Assembly: GCA_050015275.1 (NCBI GenBank)
Contig: JBEKBS010000014.1
Coordinates: 1 to 64,000, forward strand
Length of the DNA stretch: 64,000 nt
Reading direction: 5' to 3'
Source: DATKJS01 sp050015275
GTDB taxonomy: Bacteria; Acidobacteriota; Aminicenantia; Aminicenantales; Saccharicenantaceae
Positions 16,512-25,525 of this stretch are shown here, piece by piece (within the stretch, counting starts at the first letter, position 1; every line of letters starts with the position of its first letter). The translations under genes were made by a program, and so were the position numbers. The notes under the pieces are model-generated. The model worked only from the letters and a program-made list of their open reading frames with translations. It did not search any database and had not been told where the DNA came from.

Positions 16512-17330
16512 TTATTTTCCCCAGTCGTAGGGATAGAGAAAATCGTGGCCCACGGAGCGGGGGGATAGCTTGGCGATCGGCGGGAGCTTCCTCTTGAACT
16601 CCGAATTCCTGATCATCTCCGCCACCTTCCGGACCGCCTCTGGCTTGAACCCGGCCTTCACCAGCTCCGGCCCGGACTTCCGTTTCTCGACGAAATTTTC
16701 GAGCATCTCGTCGAGCTCGGCGTAGGTCAGACCGATCTCCTGCTCGTCGGTCTGGCCCGACCACAGGCCCGCCGTGGGCGCCTTCCTGATGATCGAGGAC
16801 GGCACGCCCAGGTGCTTGGCGAGCTGGCGGACCTGGGTCTTGTAGAGGTCGCCCATGGGGTTGATGCCGCAGGCCATGTCGCCGTGGACCGTCCCGTAGC
16901 CGATGAGGAGCTCGGACTTGTTGCTTGTCCCGAGGATGAGCGCCTTCTCCCGGGCCGAATAGTCGTAGAGGATGGACATCCTTTCCCGGGCCATCTTGTT
17001 CCCGCGGAGGATACGGCTCCGTGTCGAGTGGGCGGCGAAGTAGGCGTCGACCTGAGGGGCGATATCGATCGTCCGGGTCCGGATGCCGAGGGCGCGGCCG
17101 ACCTTTTCGGCGTCGTGGACTTCGGCCGGGAACAAGTCTCCGTACGGCATGATCAGGCCCAGGACGTTCCGGGGCCCCACGGCCCGGGCCGCCAGGGCGG
17201 CGCATACTGTCGAATCCAGTCCCCCGGAGAGGCCCAGGACCGCCTTCCGGAAGCCGAACTTGGCCAGCTCATCGCGGACGAATCCCGTCAGGACCTTCTC
17301 CACGAATACGGGATTAATCTTCAGGGGCAC
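16512..17330 (-). CDS. nadE: NH3-dependent-type NAD+ synthetase domain protein
   Basis: 272 residues with only the ATP-pyrophosphatase synthetase domain: P-loop GLSGGLDSTV near residue 33, then MPYGDLF, GTSNKSE and YGTVHGDMA. It amidates nicotinate adenine dinucleotide to NAD. Its GTG start lies inside the 3' end of a carbon-nitrogen hydrolase gene (17-base overlap). In many bacteria that hydrolase is fused in front of this domain as a glutaminase; here the two are separate, coupled genes. Confidence 0.93.
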   Translation of the reverse strand: MPLKINPVFVEKVLTGFVRDELAKFGFRKAVLGLSGGLDSTVCAALAARAVGPRNVLGLIMPYGDLFPAEVHDAEKVGRALGIRTRTIDIAPQVDAYFAAHSTRSRILRGNKMARERMSILYDYSAREKALILGTSNKSELLIGYGTVHGDMACGINPMGDLYKTQVRQLAKHLGVPSSIIRKAPTAGLWSGQTDEQEIGLTYAELDEMLENFVEKRKSGPELVKAGFKPEAVRKVAEMIRNSEFKRKLPPIAKLSPRSVGHDFLYPYDWGK

Positions 17331-18168
17331 GGACGACCCTCTCGAGCGACCTCAGGATGACGTCGGGCTTTTCGTCCCGCTTGAAGAGCCACTTCGTCCG
17401 GGCTTCGCGGACGGCAGTGAGGTCGAGGCGGCAAACCAGAAGCTCGGGGTCCAGATAGGCCGCCCGGGCCAGGAGTTGGCCGCTGGGCCCGTAAATGAAC
17501 GACCCGCCGGCGAAGGAGACCCCGTCCTCGCTCCCCACCCGGTTCGCATAGGCGACGAAGGCGGTCGAAAAATAGGAAACAGCTTCGCCCATGAGCTCCC
17601 ACATCCGGCTGGTCTCGAAGGCCTCTCCCTCCGAGACGCCTCGGCCCGGCGCCGCGGAGATGACAATGATCATGTCGGCCCCGCCGGCGTAAAGGACATA
17701 GCTCGCCCCGTAATGAAGAAAGTCGCGGCAGATCATCAGGCCCACTTTTCCGAAGGGGGTCGGGAAGACCCGGAAATCGCGACCTTGGGCGAAGAACTTG
17801 GCCTCCTCGAACAGCCCGTTCGTCGGCAGGTAGACCTTGCGATGGACGTGGAGGAGCTTCCCGCCGGAGATGAACGCGGCCGAGTTGTAAAAGAGGCCCT
17901 TCTCCCCGGCCCTCTCCTCCATGAACCCCAGGACGACCGAAAGCCCCCGGCTCCGGGCGAGGATCTTCTTGAACCGGGGGTCCGCGGCCGGGTCGAGGGC
18001 CACGTCGCCGGCCAGGTCCTTGAGGGTATAGCCTGTCAGGCTGAGCTCCGGGAAGACGATGAGGTCCGCTTTCAGGCGGCGGGCCTTGTCCATGAGCTCC
18101 AGGTGGAGATCCAGGTTCCGCCCGATGTCGCCGAGGCGGGGGGAGACCTGGGCCAGGACGATCTTCAT
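17314..18168 (-). CDS. Carbon-nitrogen hydrolase (nitrilase family), probable glutaminase subunit for NadE
   Basis: 284 residues from the ATG at 18168, which gives the usual MKIVLAQVSPRLGDI start; an upstream start would add an unlike tail. The catalytic triad is visible: glutamate in VFPELSLTGY, lysine in HRKVYLP, cysteine in GLMICRDF. It closely follows the N-terminal glutaminase domain of glutamine-dependent NAD synthetases and overlaps nadE by 17 bases, so it most likely delivers ammonia to NadE. A stand-alone omega-amidase role is possible but less likely from context. Confidence 0.88.
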   Translation of the reverse strand: MKIVLAQVSPRLGDIGRNLDLHLELMDKARRLKADLIVFPELSLTGYTLKDLAGDVALDPAADPRFKKILARSRGLSVVLGFMEERAGEKGLFYNSAAFISGGKLLHVHRKVYLPTNGLFEEAKFFAQGRDFRVFPTPFGKVGLMICRDFLHYGASYVLYAGGADMIIVISAAPGRGVSEGEAFETSRMWELMGEAVSYFSTAFVAYANRVGSEDGVSFAGGSFIYGPSGQLLARAAYLDPELLVCRLDLTAVREARTKWLFKRDEKPDVILRSLERVVRAPED

Positions 18169-18227
18169 GCTCCAAAAACTACCATAAACCCGGCCGCTTT
18201 TCAACCGCGCCCGCGGCGAAACGAGAG

Positions 18228-18256
18228 TTGATATATTCCCATTTTTTCATTATAGT
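18228..18256 (+). promoter_or_regulatory. Promoter of the DUF4388-DnaJ gene
   Basis: TTGATA (18228-18233), 17 bases and TATAGT (18251-18256), about 40 bases before the ATG at 18296. Confidence 0.6.
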
Positions 18257-18295
18257 CTTTCTATCGCTTATTATGATAAGGGACGATCCGCCGAG

Positions 18296-19756
18296 ATGAA
18301 TCATATCGCGCTCAGCCTCCGGGACATCTTTTTCAACAAAAGGACGGGGCGCTTGGTCTACAAGCGGGGAGACGTCCAGAAGTATTTTTTCTTTCAGAAG
18401 GGGACGCTCATCCAGGTCAAGACCAACGTGGCCGAGGAACGGCTGGGCGAGGTCCTTTACAAGCTCGAACGCATCTCCAAGGACGCCCACTCCACCATGG
18501 ACCAGTACGTCGAGCCCAACCAGAGCATCGGCGAGGTCCTGCGAAGCCGCGGCGTCATCTCCGAGCAGGACCTGTCGGACGCCCTGACTTACCAGCTCCG
18601 GGAGACGGCGCTCAACGTCTTCCCCTACTTTGACGCGGAGATCACTTTCCAGGAGCGGGACGATTCCACAACTCAGACCGAGGAATCCAAGATCAGCATT
18701 CCCTTCATCATCGAATACGGGATCCGCCGGATGCAGCCCAACCCCAACCTCAAGGAGTTCCTGGCCCGGCAGGTCCTGTTCCTGAAGCGGAAGTCCTTCG
18801 CCTACCTTCTGACCGTGGAAGAAAAGGAGATCCTGGACAGGATCACGGGCGCCGACCCGGCCGAGGCCATCCTCCGGACCCTGACCTCGCCTCCTGATTT
18901 CTTCTGGAAGAGCCTCTACTTGTTCTACTGTCTGGACCTCGTGGACGTGAAAAAGGAAGAGGAAGGGCAAGCGGCGAAGTCCGCCGGCGCGGCGGAGACG
19001 GCGTCCGGCGGGACCAAAATGACCCCCGAGATCGCTGACGTCCTCGCTTTCCGCGAGGCCGCGGCCCAGAAGAGTTTTTATCAGATCCTCGGGGTCGGCA
19101 AGACGGCCTCGGAGGAAGAGATCAAGAAGGCCTATTTCCAGATGGCCCGCCGCTTCCACCCCGACCGGTTCGAGCGGAAGGCGGCCGCGGAGTACAAGAA
19201 CCAGATCGACGAAGTCTTCGACAGGATCACGAACGCCTACCGGGTCCTCAGCAACAAGGACAAGCGGAAGGACTATGACTCGGGCATCGCGACGGGCGCC
19301 CAAGAGGAGGGCCAGGACTCCGTCAAGAAGGCCGAGATCAAGTTCCGCCAGGGGAAGACCCTCTTCGGCACGGACCGGTTCGACGACGCCGTCTCTTATC
19401 TTGAGGAAGCGGTCCGCTTGAGGCAGGACAAGGCCGATTATTACCTGCTCCTCGCCATGGCCGAATCCAAGATCCCGAGCTATCTCCGGAAAGCCGAATC
19501 GGATTTCCTCAAGGCCATCAGCCTCGAGCCCTGGAACCCGGAAGCCTATGTCGGCCTCGGCGTCCTCTACAGGGCCGAAGGGCTCCAGACCAAGGCCATC
19601 CGGCAGTTCGAGAAGGCCTTGGAGGCCGACCGCGAACATGCCAAAGCCCGGCAGGAGCTCATGGACATGGGCGTCGGGCAGAAGAAAAAAAAGGGGCTCG
19701 AAGGATTCTTTTCGCTGGACTTTCTCGGGTCCAAGGGCAAGAAGAAGAAAAAGTAG
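18296..19756 (+). CDS. DUF4388 - DnaJ domain - TPR protein
   Basis: 486 residues in three parts. Residues 1-125 resemble DUF4388/PatA-type domains (RTGRLVYKRGD, FFFQKG, RLGEVLY). A J-domain lies at about 259-330 with the HPD motif at 288-290 (FHPDRF) and the usual helix IV (YRVLSNKDKRKDYD). Residues about 340-470 form TPR-like helix pairs, and the protein ends in a basic KGKKKKK tail. The J-domain should recruit a DnaK-type chaperone; the other parts suggest a scaffold or regulatory role. No signal peptide is seen. Its stop abuts the convergent ligA stop with no gap. Confidence 0.85.
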   Translation: MNHIALSLRDIFFNKRTGRLVYKRGDVQKYFFFQKGTLIQVKTNVAEERLGEVLYKLERISKDAHSTMDQYVEPNQSIGEVLRSRGVISEQDLSDALTYQLRETALNVFPYFDAEITFQERDDSTTQTEESKISIPFIIEYGIRRMQPNPNLKEFLARQVLFLKRKSFAYLLTVEEKEILDRITGADPAEAILRTLTSPPDFFWKSLYLFYCLDLVDVKKEEEGQAAKSAGAAETASGGTKMTPEIADVLAFREAAAQKSFYQILGVGKTASEEEIKKAYFQMARRFHPDRFERKAAAEYKNQIDEVFDRITNAYRVLSNKDKRKDYDSGIATGAQEEGQDSVKKAEIKFRQGKTLFGTDRFDDAVSYLEEAVRLRQDKADYYLLLAMAESKIPSYLRKAESDFLKAISLEPWNPEAYVGLGVLYRAEGLQTKAIRQFEKALEADREHAKARQELMDMGVGQKKKKGLEGFFSLDFLGSKGKKKKK

Positions 19757-21766
19757 CTAGCCTTTTCTGCCGATCAGCTTCCGGAACCCCACTTCCCCGA
19801 TGACCTTGATGCCGAGCTTGCGGGCCTTGTCGAGCTTCGACCCCGGCGATTCGCCCGCGATGAGGCAGGTCGTTTTATTGGTCACGGACGACCCGACCCG
19901 GGCGCCGAGCGCCTCGAGCTTTTCCTGGGCTTCCTCCCGCGTCCAACCGGAGAGCGTCCCGGTGATCACGAACGCCTGACCTTCGAGGAGTTTCCGGGTG
20001 CCGCCTTCCTCCCGGGCCGCCATGTTCACCCGAGCCTTCCCGAGCCTCCGGACGAGCTCCCGGTTCTCCGGCTGGTCGAAGAAGAAGCGGATGCTTTCGG
20101 CCACCTTCGGCCCCACGTCCTCGGTCCGGGTCAGCTCGTCCTCCGTGGCCGCGGCCAGGGCGTCGAGGCTCCTGAATCGGGCGGCCAGGATCTGGGCCAG
20201 GCGCTCCCCCACATGGCGGATGCCCAAAGCGAAGACGAGCCTGTCCAGGTCCCTTTTCTTGGATTGTCCGATCTCGGCCAGCAGGTTCTCGGAGCTCTTG
20301 GGGCCCATCCGCTCGAGCTTGACGAGCTCTTCTGCGGTCAGGCCGTAGAGGTCCGGGATGGAGCGGACGAGGCCGGCCGCGAGGAGCTGGTCGACCAGCG
20401 CGTCGCCCAGCCCGTCGATGTTCATGGCCCGCCGGGCCGCGAAGTGCAGGATGGACTCGCGGACCTTGGCCGGGCACGAGGGATTGACGCAGCGCGAGAC
20501 GACCTCGCCCTCCGGCCTGAAGATCGCCGACCCGCAGACGGGGCAGCGCGACGGCCAGGAGAACGGCCGTTCGCGGCCTGTCCGGCGGTCTTTCATGACC
20601 GAGACGACCCGGGGGATGACGTCGCCGCTGCGCTCGATGAGGACGTGGTCCCCGACCCGGACGTCCTTCCGTCGGATCTCGTCCTCGTTGTGCAGGGTGG
20701 AGCGGCTGATGGTCGTTCCGGAGAGCTTGACCGGCTCGAGCACGGCCACCGGGGTCAGGGCGCCCGTGCGGCCGACCTGGATGATGATGTCGTCGACCCT
20801 GGTCGTCGCCTGGCGCGCCGGGAACTTGAAGGAGATGGCCCAGCGCGGGAACTTGGCCGTGACTCCCAGGGACTCCCGCGCGGCGGCCGAATCGACCTTG
20901 ACCACGATCCCGTCCGCGTCATAGTCCAGGCTGTCGCGCTTCCCCGCCCATTCCTTGTGATACGCCAGGACGTCATCCAGCGTCGGGCAGAGCCGCGAAT
21001 GTGGATTGGTCTTGAAGCCGAGCTTCCGCAGCTTCTGGAGGGCACCCCACTGGGTCGGCTCCTCGCGGCCGTCGATGAAAAGATAGTAGAGGAAGACGCT
21101 CAGGCTCCTCGGCGCCACTTCCTTCGGATCGAGGAGCCGGATGGAGCCGGCGGCCGCGTTGCGGGGGTTGGCGAACAGGGCCTCCCCCCTTTCCTCGCGG
21201 TCCCGGTTGATGGCCCTGAAGGACTCGAAAGGCAGGTAGATCTCGCCCCGGACCTCCACATCCCGCGGATCCTCGATGACCAGCGGCAGCGCCCGGAGGG
21301 TCTTGACGTTCCCGGTGACGTCGTCGCCGCGGACGCCGTCGCCGCGGGTGACGGCCTGGCGGTATTTCCCGTCCCGGTAGCGGATGGAGATGCCGAGCCC
21401 GTCGATCTTGAGTTCGGCCACGTACTCGACGGCCCGGCCGGGGAGGAGCTTCCGGACGCGCTCCTCGAACTCCCGGAGCTCGGCCTCGTTGTAAACGTTG
21501 TCGATGCTGAGCATGGGCGTCCGGTGGGTGACGGAGGGGAACCCCTCGATCGGCTTCTCGCCGACGCGCTGGGTCGGGGATTCGGGGGTGACGAGCTCCG
21601 GGAACCGGGCCTCGATGTCCCTGAGCTCGCGAACGAGACGGTCGAACTCGCCGTCGGAGATCTGGGGGTCGTTGTCGACGTAGTACTTCCGCTCGTGATA
21701 GAGGATCTCGCGACGGAGCTCCCCGGCCCGGGCCCTGGCCTGTTTGGCGGATAAAGAGGAGGACAC
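19757..21766 (-). CDS. ligA: NAD+-dependent DNA ligase
   Basis: 669 residues, full length. It seals nicks in replication and repair using NAD+. Order of parts: Ia domain with HERKYY and DNDPQISDGEFD; adenylation lysine K120 in ELKIDGLG; TRGDGVRGDDVT; OB fold with IQVGRTG; a Cys4 zinc finger (CPVCGSA...CVNPSCPAK); helix-hairpin-helix repeats; a C-terminal BRCT domain (FVITGTLSGWTREEA). Nothing is missing. It lies 88 bases downstream of the TPR gene on the same strand and may be transcribed with it. Confidence 0.97.
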   Translation of the reverse strand: MSSSLSAKQARARAGELRREILYHERKYYVDNDPQISDGEFDRLVRELRDIEARFPELVTPESPTQRVGEKPIEGFPSVTHRTPMLSIDNVYNEAELREFEERVRKLLPGRAVEYVAELKIDGLGISIRYRDGKYRQAVTRGDGVRGDDVTGNVKTLRALPLVIEDPRDVEVRGEIYLPFESFRAINRDREERGEALFANPRNAAAGSIRLLDPKEVAPRSLSVFLYYLFIDGREEPTQWGALQKLRKLGFKTNPHSRLCPTLDDVLAYHKEWAGKRDSLDYDADGIVVKVDSAAARESLGVTAKFPRWAISFKFPARQATTRVDDIIIQVGRTGALTPVAVLEPVKLSGTTISRSTLHNEDEIRRKDVRVGDHVLIERSGDVIPRVVSVMKDRRTGRERPFSWPSRCPVCGSAIFRPEGEVVSRCVNPSCPAKVRESILHFAARRAMNIDGLGDALVDQLLAAGLVRSIPDLYGLTAEELVKLERMGPKSSENLLAEIGQSKKRDLDRLVFALGIRHVGERLAQILAARFRSLDALAAATEDELTRTEDVGPKVAESIRFFFDQPENRELVRRLGKARVNMAAREEGGTRKLLEGQAFVITGTLSGWTREEAQEKLEALGARVGSSVTNKTTCLIAGESPGSKLDKARKLGIKVIGEVGFRKLIGRKG

Positions 21767-21854
21767 GGATTTCCTCCGCTATCAAAAAGTCCTCATCGCC
21801 GGCCCTCGCGGGGAGGGAGGCGGCGAGGTTCGAACACGCCTCCGGAGGGCCCCT

Positions 21855-23006
21855 TTACCTCTCGAGCCTCGCCCTGACCTGGGCGACGAGCTGGTTGAAC
21901 TTGTCGAGGACGTTCTTCTGCTGGGCCTTGATCTGCTCGATGGCCTGTTTCTCGGACTCGATGGCGGCGTTGAGCTTCTTCATGGAGACCTTCTCGGCGC
22001 CCGTGAGGTCGTCGTCGCTCTTCGTCCCGTACTTGTCGTTGTAGGTCTTGGTCATGTCGGCGATGTTCCTGTTGTGCTCTTCGATCTGGGTGTTGATCGC
22101 GGCCAGGTCCGGGCTGTCGCTGATATAAAGGTTCAGGGCCGCCTGATGGAGGTTCTTCTGCTGGGCGGGGTTCAGGAGGCCGGCTTCGATGAGGGCATTG
22201 ATGGCTTCAGGCTTGAGGGAGGGCTTGGTCTTGGCCTCTTTGTTCAGGATGACCGCGATATTGAGGGCGAGGTTGGCGGTCCTCTTCTTGCTGTAGGCTT
22301 CCCTGTAGATCGCCAAGGCCTCGTCGACCTTTCCTTCCTTGTAGAGGGTCTGGGCCAGGAGGGAGGCGCTTTCGGGGCCCTGGTCGGCGGCATAGAACTC
22401 CCGGAAGACCTTTTCGGCTTCGACGTACTTCTGGCTCTTGTAAAGGGTCGAGGCGAGGTTGTTGAGCTGCTTCGTGATGCTCGGGTCCTTCAGGATCCCG
22501 TAGGCCGTGATATAAGACGCGGCGGCGGCGCCGTAATCGCCGGACTTCTCGGCGAACGTGCCGATGAGGACGTATCCGGCCGCCTGGAGCTTGGCTCCTT
22601 TCGCGGAGTCGCTGGCGGCCTTCCCCATGTCGATGAGGCGCTGGGCGGTCGCCTTGGCCTTGTCGGGCTGGCCGCTCTTGGAGTACGTTTCCGCGATCGT
22701 ATAGATGATCCCGACTTTCATATCGGCATCGATCCCGCTCATGGTCAGGGCCTTCTCGCCGTAGTCGATGGCTTTCTGGGCGTTCTTGGCCGCGCAGGGG
22801 GTCAGGCAGTAATAGGCGTATGCGTAAGCGTCATACTGGCCGCCTTTCCCCGCGTATTGCGCGATATAGGCATCGAGGGCCTGGATTTGCTGGCACTTGT
22901 CGGACATCTGCATGGCCTTGAGGTATTCCTCATCGGCGGTCTGGGCGGCCAGGAGGCCCGTCAGCAGGAAAACCAAAGTCACCGCGGTCCAAAGCGTCTT
23001 TTTCAT
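21855..23006 (-). CDS. Exported TPR-repeat protein, function unknown
   Basis: 383 residues. A clear signal peptide (KK, hydrophobic core LWTAVTLVFLLTGLLA, cleavage near AAQT) targets it out of the cytoplasm. The mature part is a series of TPR-like helix pairs, seen as repeated A-x-x-Y and EAL/EK patterns between about 30 and 270, followed by a long charged coiled-coil segment (about 305-380, E/K/Q-rich). Tetratricopeptide proteins of this kind are scaffolds in envelope complexes; the partner is unknown. It has its own near-consensus promoter. Confidence 0.8.
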   Translation of the reverse strand: MKKTLWTAVTLVFLLTGLLAAQTADEEYLKAMQMSDKCQQIQALDAYIAQYAGKGGQYDAYAYAYYCLTPCAAKNAQKAIDYGEKALTMSGIDADMKVGIIYTIAETYSKSGQPDKAKATAQRLIDMGKAASDSAKGAKLQAAGYVLIGTFAEKSGDYGAAAASYITAYGILKDPSITKQLNNLASTLYKSQKYVEAEKVFREFYAADQGPESASLLAQTLYKEGKVDEALAIYREAYSKKRTANLALNIAVILNKEAKTKPSLKPEAINALIEAGLLNPAQQKNLHQAALNLYISDSPDLAAINTQIEEHNRNIADMTKTYNDKYGTKSDDDLTGAEKVSMKKLNAAIESEKQAIEQIKAQQKNVLDKFNQLVAQVRARLER

Positions 23007-23033
23007 TCACAACCTCGTATCAAAATTTGTAGA

Positions 23034-23062
23034 ATCATAGTCCGCATCCCGGTAATTGTCAA
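23034..23062 (-). promoter_or_regulatory. Promoter of the exported TPR gene
   Basis: Minus strand TTGACA (23057-23062), 17 bases, TATGAT (23034-23039), about 28 bases before the ATG at 23006. A short G/C hairpin (GGGACA/TGTCCC, 23118-23135) lies further upstream. Confidence 0.65.
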
Positions 23063-23256
23063 TATCTTGCCTCACAGCCATAAAATATAGCAATTCTCAT
23101 GCCAATAACGATAAACGGGGACACCGGCATGTCCCATCGAATGTCTCCCCTGATTAACGCCGTGACGCGGTCTGCGGCCGCCGGGAGGGCCGTCTCTCAG
23201 AATGGACACTCGCGGTCGTTTTACTTCACCGGCGGCAATGCCATATAATAGCCGCG

Positions 23257-24195
23257 ATGAAAGCCGTCCAGGACTTCAGAAGCGCTTTCCTCGAAGCGAC
23301 AGGCCGGCCGCTCCGGGAAAAGATCGGGCTCGATCAGTTCTCGAGTTTCAGGATCGGCGGCCCGGCGGCCCTTTTTTTCGAGGCCCGGACGGAGGAAGAT
23401 CTGAAGAAGGCCGTCGCCGTGGCCGCCCGCGAGAAATTCCCTTTCTACGTGGTCGGGGGCGGCACCAACATCCTTTTCGACGACGAGGGGTACCGGGGGT
23501 TGATCGTCCGGAACAGGGCGGAAGGTTTGTCCGTCGACGAAGGCCGGGTGACCGTCGCTTCCGGGACGGGCCTTTCGTTCCTGCTCCAATTCACCTTGAC
23601 CGGAGGGCTCGGAGGCCTGGAATTCCTGGCCGGGATCCCGGGGACGGTGGGCGGTGCCCTCGCCGGCAACGCCGGGGCCTTCGGCCAGAGCATCGGGGAT
23701 TCCCTCGAGGAGGCCGTCCTGGTTGACCAAGCCGGCGGGGAGCGGAAGCTCGCCCGGCAGGATCTCGGCTTCGGCTACAGGACGTCCTCCCTCCAGAAAA
23801 GCCATGCCGTCGTCCTCCGGGCCGTCATCAATGCCGCGCCCGGCGACAGCAAAGCCTCGGAAGCCAAGATCAAGGATTACTTGGAGAAGAGACGGGCCAA
23901 ACATCCCCCTTGGGGGACGGCCTGCGCCGGGAGCTACTTCAAGAATCCGTGTTCTCCGGCCGGGGAGAAGGTCGCGGCGGGACGGCTCCTAGAGCAGGCC
24001 GGCGCGAAGGGCCTGTCGGTCGGCGGCGCGGCCGTTTACGAAGGGCACTGCAATTTCATCGTGAACACGGGGAGTGCCCGGGCCAGGGATGTCCTTCAGC
24101 TGGCGGAGGAAATGAAGACCCGCGTTTTTGGGATGTCCGGCATCCGGCTGGAAGAGGAGGTCATCCACGTTCCAGCAACCGCTTCAATGCTCTGA
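23257..24195 (+). CDS. murB: UDP-N-acetylenolpyruvoylglucosamine reductase
   Basis: 312 residues. MurB reduces UDP-GlcNAc-enolpyruvate to UDP-MurNAc with NADPH and FAD, the second committed step of peptidoglycan synthesis. FAD-binding segments are visible: FSSFRIGGPA near the N-terminus, VVGGGTNIL, and LAGIPGTVGGALAGNAGAFG. The active-site serine/cysteine region reads AGSYFKNP, and the C-terminal acid is in IRLEEEVI. It looks like a type-IIb enzyme. Its 3' end overlaps the convergent DUF2520 gene by 35 bases. Confidence 0.95.
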   Translation: MKAVQDFRSAFLEATGRPLREKIGLDQFSSFRIGGPAALFFEARTEEDLKKAVAVAAREKFPFYVVGGGTNILFDDEGYRGLIVRNRAEGLSVDEGRVTVASGTGLSFLLQFTLTGGLGGLEFLAGIPGTVGGALAGNAGAFGQSIGDSLEEAVLVDQAGGERKLARQDLGFGYRTSSLQKSHAVVLRAVINAAPGDSKASEAKIKDYLEKRRAKHPPWGTACAGSYFKNPCSPAGEKVAAGRLLEQAGAKGLSVGGAAVYEGHCNFIVNTGSARARDVLQLAEEMKTRVFGMSGIRLEEEVIHVPATASML

Positions 24196-25027
24196 CCTTC
24201 CGGGCGGGCAAAACTCGGCCCGCGATCAGTCCCAGGGCCTGTTTTCCCAAAATCCTGTATGTCTCTTCCTCGCGGGGTCGGGACTTCAGGGCCTCGAGAT
24301 GTCTGCGGACGGTCTCGATATCCCCCCGGGCAACCGGGCCTGTCAGCGCTTTTTCCAAGGCAAAATTTTTTACGTTCTGTAAAGTTCCTTGGATGAGAGG
24401 CAGCAGAACGGCTATGGCCGTTTTTTGACGAACTCCCGCCTCTTGGAGGAGGGCCACGGCGGTCGCCTCGAGCGAAACGAGCCCGTTCGAAGCCAGGCTG
24501 CAGGCGGCGTGGTAGAGGGGCTTGTCAGTTTCCCGCAGGACCAGGGCCCGCCCGCCGAGGGCCCTGACCGCGTCCCGGCCGGCCCTGACCGCGTCCGCGT
24601 CCCCCTCGAGCCCCCAGAAGATCCCGCGGAAGAAACGGAGGGCTGCGCCTTTTTCAGGGAAGGACTGGACGGGATGGATGGAAGCCGCCCGGGCGCCTTT
24701 TTTCCGGAGCGGGTCGAGGGCGGCTGCGGGATGAAGCCCGCTCGTGTGGAAGACGAAACGGCCGGTCCAGCTCGACCCCGGCCGGGCCAGCTTTTTCGCC
24801 ACGGCCTCCAGCGAATCGTCCGGGACGCAAATGAACACGACCCTCGCCCCGCGCGCCGCCTTCCCGACGTCCGATGTCGCCGTTCCCCGGCCGATGATCT
24901 TCCGGGCCGCCCGGGCCGCGGCCGGGTCCCGGTCGGCGATGACCTTGAGGCTCCAGCCCTTTTTCGTCAGGGCGGCGCCGATCGACGTCCCCAGCCGTCC
25001 CGCGCCGACGATGGAGAATGCCGTCAT
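24161..25027 (-). CDS. Rossmann-fold DUF2520 protein
   Basis: 288 residues. N-terminal NAD(P)-binding loop IVGAGRLGTSIGAAL, then VFICVPDDSLE and FHTSGL/SIHPVQSF segments, followed by an all-helical C-terminal DUF2520 domain with YHAACSLASNGLVSL. This resembles the beta-hydroxyacid dehydrogenase/ketopantoate-reductase-like family, but no reaction is established. It overlaps the upstream NYN gene by 4 bases, the end of a minus-strand run murA-HIT-NYN-DUF2520. The tail-to-tail overlap with murB is real on both coding sides. Confidence 0.85.
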   Translation of the reverse strand: MTAFSIVGAGRLGTSIGAALTKKGWSLKVIADRDPAAARAARKIIGRGTATSDVGKAARGARVVFICVPDDSLEAVAKKLARPGSSWTGRFVFHTSGLHPAAALDPLRKKGARAASIHPVQSFPEKGAALRFFRGIFWGLEGDADAVRAGRDAVRALGGRALVLRETDKPLYHAACSLASNGLVSLEATAVALLQEAGVRQKTAIAVLLPLIQGTLQNVKNFALEKALTGPVARGDIETVRRHLEALKSRPREEETYRILGKQALGLIAGRVLPARKVRALKRLLERG

Positions 25028-25500
25028 GGTTTGGACTTGAAGACCTCGTCCCAGAGGTTGACTTCGAGCGGCGACGGGGCTACGACCCGCTTCTCCATCT
25101 CCTTCTGTTTTTTCCGTTCCTTCAGGGCGGTCTTGAGCTCCCGGGCAAAGACCTCCGATGTCACCGGCGTCACGCCGTTCGCCTTGGCGAATTCCCGGAT
25201 GGCCCGGTCCGAGCTGACGACGAAGAACCGCCTCCGGTCCGTCAGCCGGAGGATGACATCCTCGATGACGTCGTCGGCGCTCTGCCCTTCCCCCGGGTAG
25301 TGGATCGTGAACTTGGGGTTGACGGCGACCGCCGTCCGCTCCTGCTCGGGGTTGCCGTCGAAAACGAGATGGATCCGGCTGTGGGTGACCTTCTGGAAAC
25401 CCAGGAGCCGGACGACGAGCCCCTCCCGGCCGGACCTCTCCCTGAGCTCCTGGGGCGCGATGCGGCCGAGGAGGTTATTCCCGTCGATCAGGTAGGCCAT
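25024..25500 (-). CDS. NYN (YacP-like) RNase-type domain protein
   Basis: 158 residues. It opens with MAYLIDGNNLLGR, the NYN/PIN-like acid motif, and continues with VFDGNP, GQSADDVI and VVSSDRAIREFA, which place the conserved aspartates of a metal-dependent nuclease. Relatives such as YacP/Rae1 act on ribosomal mRNA in Gram-positives; whether this one does is unknown. A basic Lys/Arg helix lies at the C-terminal third. It is coupled by a 4-base overlap to the DUF2520 gene. Confidence 0.85.
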   Translation of the reverse strand: MAYLIDGNNLLGRIAPQELRERSGREGLVVRLLGFQKVTHSRIHLVFDGNPEQERTAVAVNPKFTIHYPGEGQSADDVIEDVILRLTDRRRFFVVSSDRAIREFAKANGVTPVTSEVFARELKTALKERKKQKEMEKRVVAPSPLEVNLWDEVFKSKP

Positions 25501-25525
25501 GGGATGTTGCGATCCGCGCGGCCGG

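Noticed and set aside
17083..18231. 382-codon plus-strand frame over nadE and the nitrilase gene
   Set aside because: Antisense to two well supported genes.
20213..23090. Two very long plus-strand frames over ligA and the TPR gene
   Set aside because: Antisense to a full ligase with every motif; composition is Asp/Val/Glu/Gly-biased as expected for a shadow.
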